Positions 63,265 through 64,000 of a DNA stretch of 64,000 nt are shown in pieces. This DNA is from Oxyruncus cristatus (Eukaryota > Chordata > Aves > Passeriformes > Cotingidae). The stretch lies in assembly GCA_013399855.1 (NCBI GenBank), contig VXAY01005980.1, positions 62,001 to 126,000 on the forward strand, given 5' to 3'. The first letter of the stretch is position 1; every line of letters begins with the position of its first letter. The position numbers and the translations under genes were made by a program. Below the pieces are notes generated by a model that saw nothing but the letters and a program-made list of their open reading frames with translations, was not told the origin of the DNA and ran no database searches.

Positions 63265-63742
63265 AGCAACATCAGAGTACTAAATATACAGAGGGCAAGG
63301 GGACAGGGTGGCATTTACAGTGCTTCCAAATACACGGCTCCCACGGACAGAGACAAATTAAAAACCGCTCGGGAAGAAAAAGGTCCTTTTGGCATCGCCC
63401 CAGCTCGTGCCGCGGGCACGCGGAGCAGCTGCGATGCCGAAAGGCGACAGCACTTCCACCGGTGACGGCCGCCCGCGCTGGGCTGGCCCGGCATCGCACC
63501 CGGACGTGCCCGCTGCCTCCCAGTGCAGGATTTTCCCAGGAAAATAAAAGAAGTACTCAGTGATGTAAAACCGGTTACAAAGTAAAACTGCCTCATGTTA
63601 GAAAACGGGTTTTGGCAAAATAAAGTGTAAACTTCACTGTACATGTCCTATCAAACAAAAAAATAAACCCCTCGGAACCTAAAATAGAGGAATCTGGGTC
63701 AGAAATCTGTGCCCTTAGTGTACATTTTTGTGCAACATATAC

Positions 63743-63748
63743 TTTATT
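63743..63748 (-). terminator. Candidate proximal polyadenylation signal AATAAA
   Basis: The plus-strand TTTATT reads AATAAA on the minus strand, about 100 bases downstream of the proposed stop codon. If used, it would give a short UTR isoform lacking the CpG-rich patch. No obvious GU-rich element was verified downstream. Confidence 0.35.
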
Positions 63749-63844
63749 CAAAGTAAATATTATCTCCACTCTTCACACTATTAAAAATGTACCTACAAAT
63801 GCTGAGAGTAATTCTTAAAAATGTGTGAGAAGCATTAGATGAGC

Positions 63845-63956
63845 TCAGGAGACCAAACCCATGGACTTGGAAATGGTGAAGGATTTCTTGCTGGTTTTGA
63901 AAAAATCACGTACAGGTTTTATACCTGGTTGAACGAAAATTCCAACCACATTCATC
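63845..63956 (-). CDS. Putative last coding segment of an unrecognised minus-strand gene (partial)
   Basis: Read on the minus strand, a pyrimidine-containing tract ending in TTTCAG stops at 63957. It is followed by one phase-completing base and 36 open codons, beginning MNVVGIFVQPGIKP and ending SKSMGLVS before TGA at 63845-63847. The segment is rich in basic and aromatic residues in its middle (around RDFFKTSKK), and I see no recognisable domain. A second possible acceptor (CTATCTCAG, exon from 63970) keeps the same frame and would add residues PAHF before the arginine codon. The other two frames close quickly. The upstream exons would lie to the right of the window, so this is at best the C-terminal tail of a longer protein. 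I do not recognise the family. The main alternative is that the whole right edge is 3' UTR and this short frame is chance; 36 codons alone is weak evidence. Confidence 0.4.
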
Positions 63957-64000
63957 CTGAAATGGGCGGGCTGAGATAGGATAAATATATTTTTGTTCTA

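Larger units (their letters stand above)
63240..63844 (-). other. Putative 3' untranslated region of the minus-strand gene
   Basis: On the minus strand the sequence after the TGA at 63845 is mostly T-rich and has the texture of a vertebrate 3' UTR. It carries an AATAAA at 63743-63748 and ends with an ATTAAA signal at 63259-63264, about 20 bases before the inferred cleavage point near 63240. The left end then passes into ordinary GC-rich intergenic sequence. The UTR contains an unusually CpG-rich patch (63365-63512). Strand assignment is not certain, because AATAAA words also occur on the plus strand at 63543, 63619 and 63662. The acceptor, open frame and terminal ATTAAA in consistent order favour the minus strand. 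Confidence 0.5.

Noticed and set aside
63543..63667. Plus-strand AATAAA words suggesting a plus-strand 3' UTR
   Set aside because: No plus-strand terminal coding frame precedes them, while the minus-strand acceptor, stop and poly(A) order is coherent. Kept as a residual doubt.
1..64000. Search for tRNA, rRNA, CRISPR arrays, operons or phage genes
   Set aside because: None seen; the texture is that of vertebrate nuclear intergenic DNA.

Overview
The window reads as vertebrate, most likely avian, nuclear DNA. Two short fragments look like the 3' end of CR1 retrotransposons, with the wording typical of bird genomes, at 26000-26096 (+) and 56812-56921 (-). Interspersed repeats are otherwise very sparse. 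There is no bacterial or viral gene architecture: no operon-like chain of ORFs, and the open frames overlap on both strands and in several frames, as expected from stop-poor GC-rich DNA. The exact species and locus were not identified.

Layout: about 63 kb (1-63239) looks intergenic, or like an intron of something larger. It alternates between GC-rich, poorly structured stretches of about 1-3 kb and AT-rich blocks of about 100-400 bp. Many of the AT-rich blocks carry homeodomain-type TAATTA or ATTA cores, short palindromes, or MEIS-, POU- or FOX-like words. This texture resembles the conserved noncoding elements around vertebrate developmental regulators, but conservation cannot be tested from one sequence, so those calls are tentative. 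The clearest blocks are 3651-3930, 6225-6480, 9290-9640, 12560-12830, 34650-34990, 35515-35850, 36530-36720, 38590-38720, 43245-43460 and 45300-45560.

The only gene-like structure I would defend is at the right edge. On the minus strand, 63240-63956 looks like a terminal exon: a splice acceptor, a 36-codon open tail ending in TGA, and a roughly 600-bp 3' UTR ending at an ATTAAA signal. The rest of that gene would lie beyond position 64000. I did not recognise the protein.

Other elements are a probable solo retroviral-type LTR (47690-48512), a minus-strand AATAAA plus A-tract next to it that may be the 3' end of a retrocopy, four small tandem-repeat loci (4800-4971, 35933-36040, 44339-44434, 60380-60411), and several CpG clusters (28205-28285, 43150-43240, 63365-63512). 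Two speculative exon candidates (11817-11981 and 28194-28430) are listed with low confidence.
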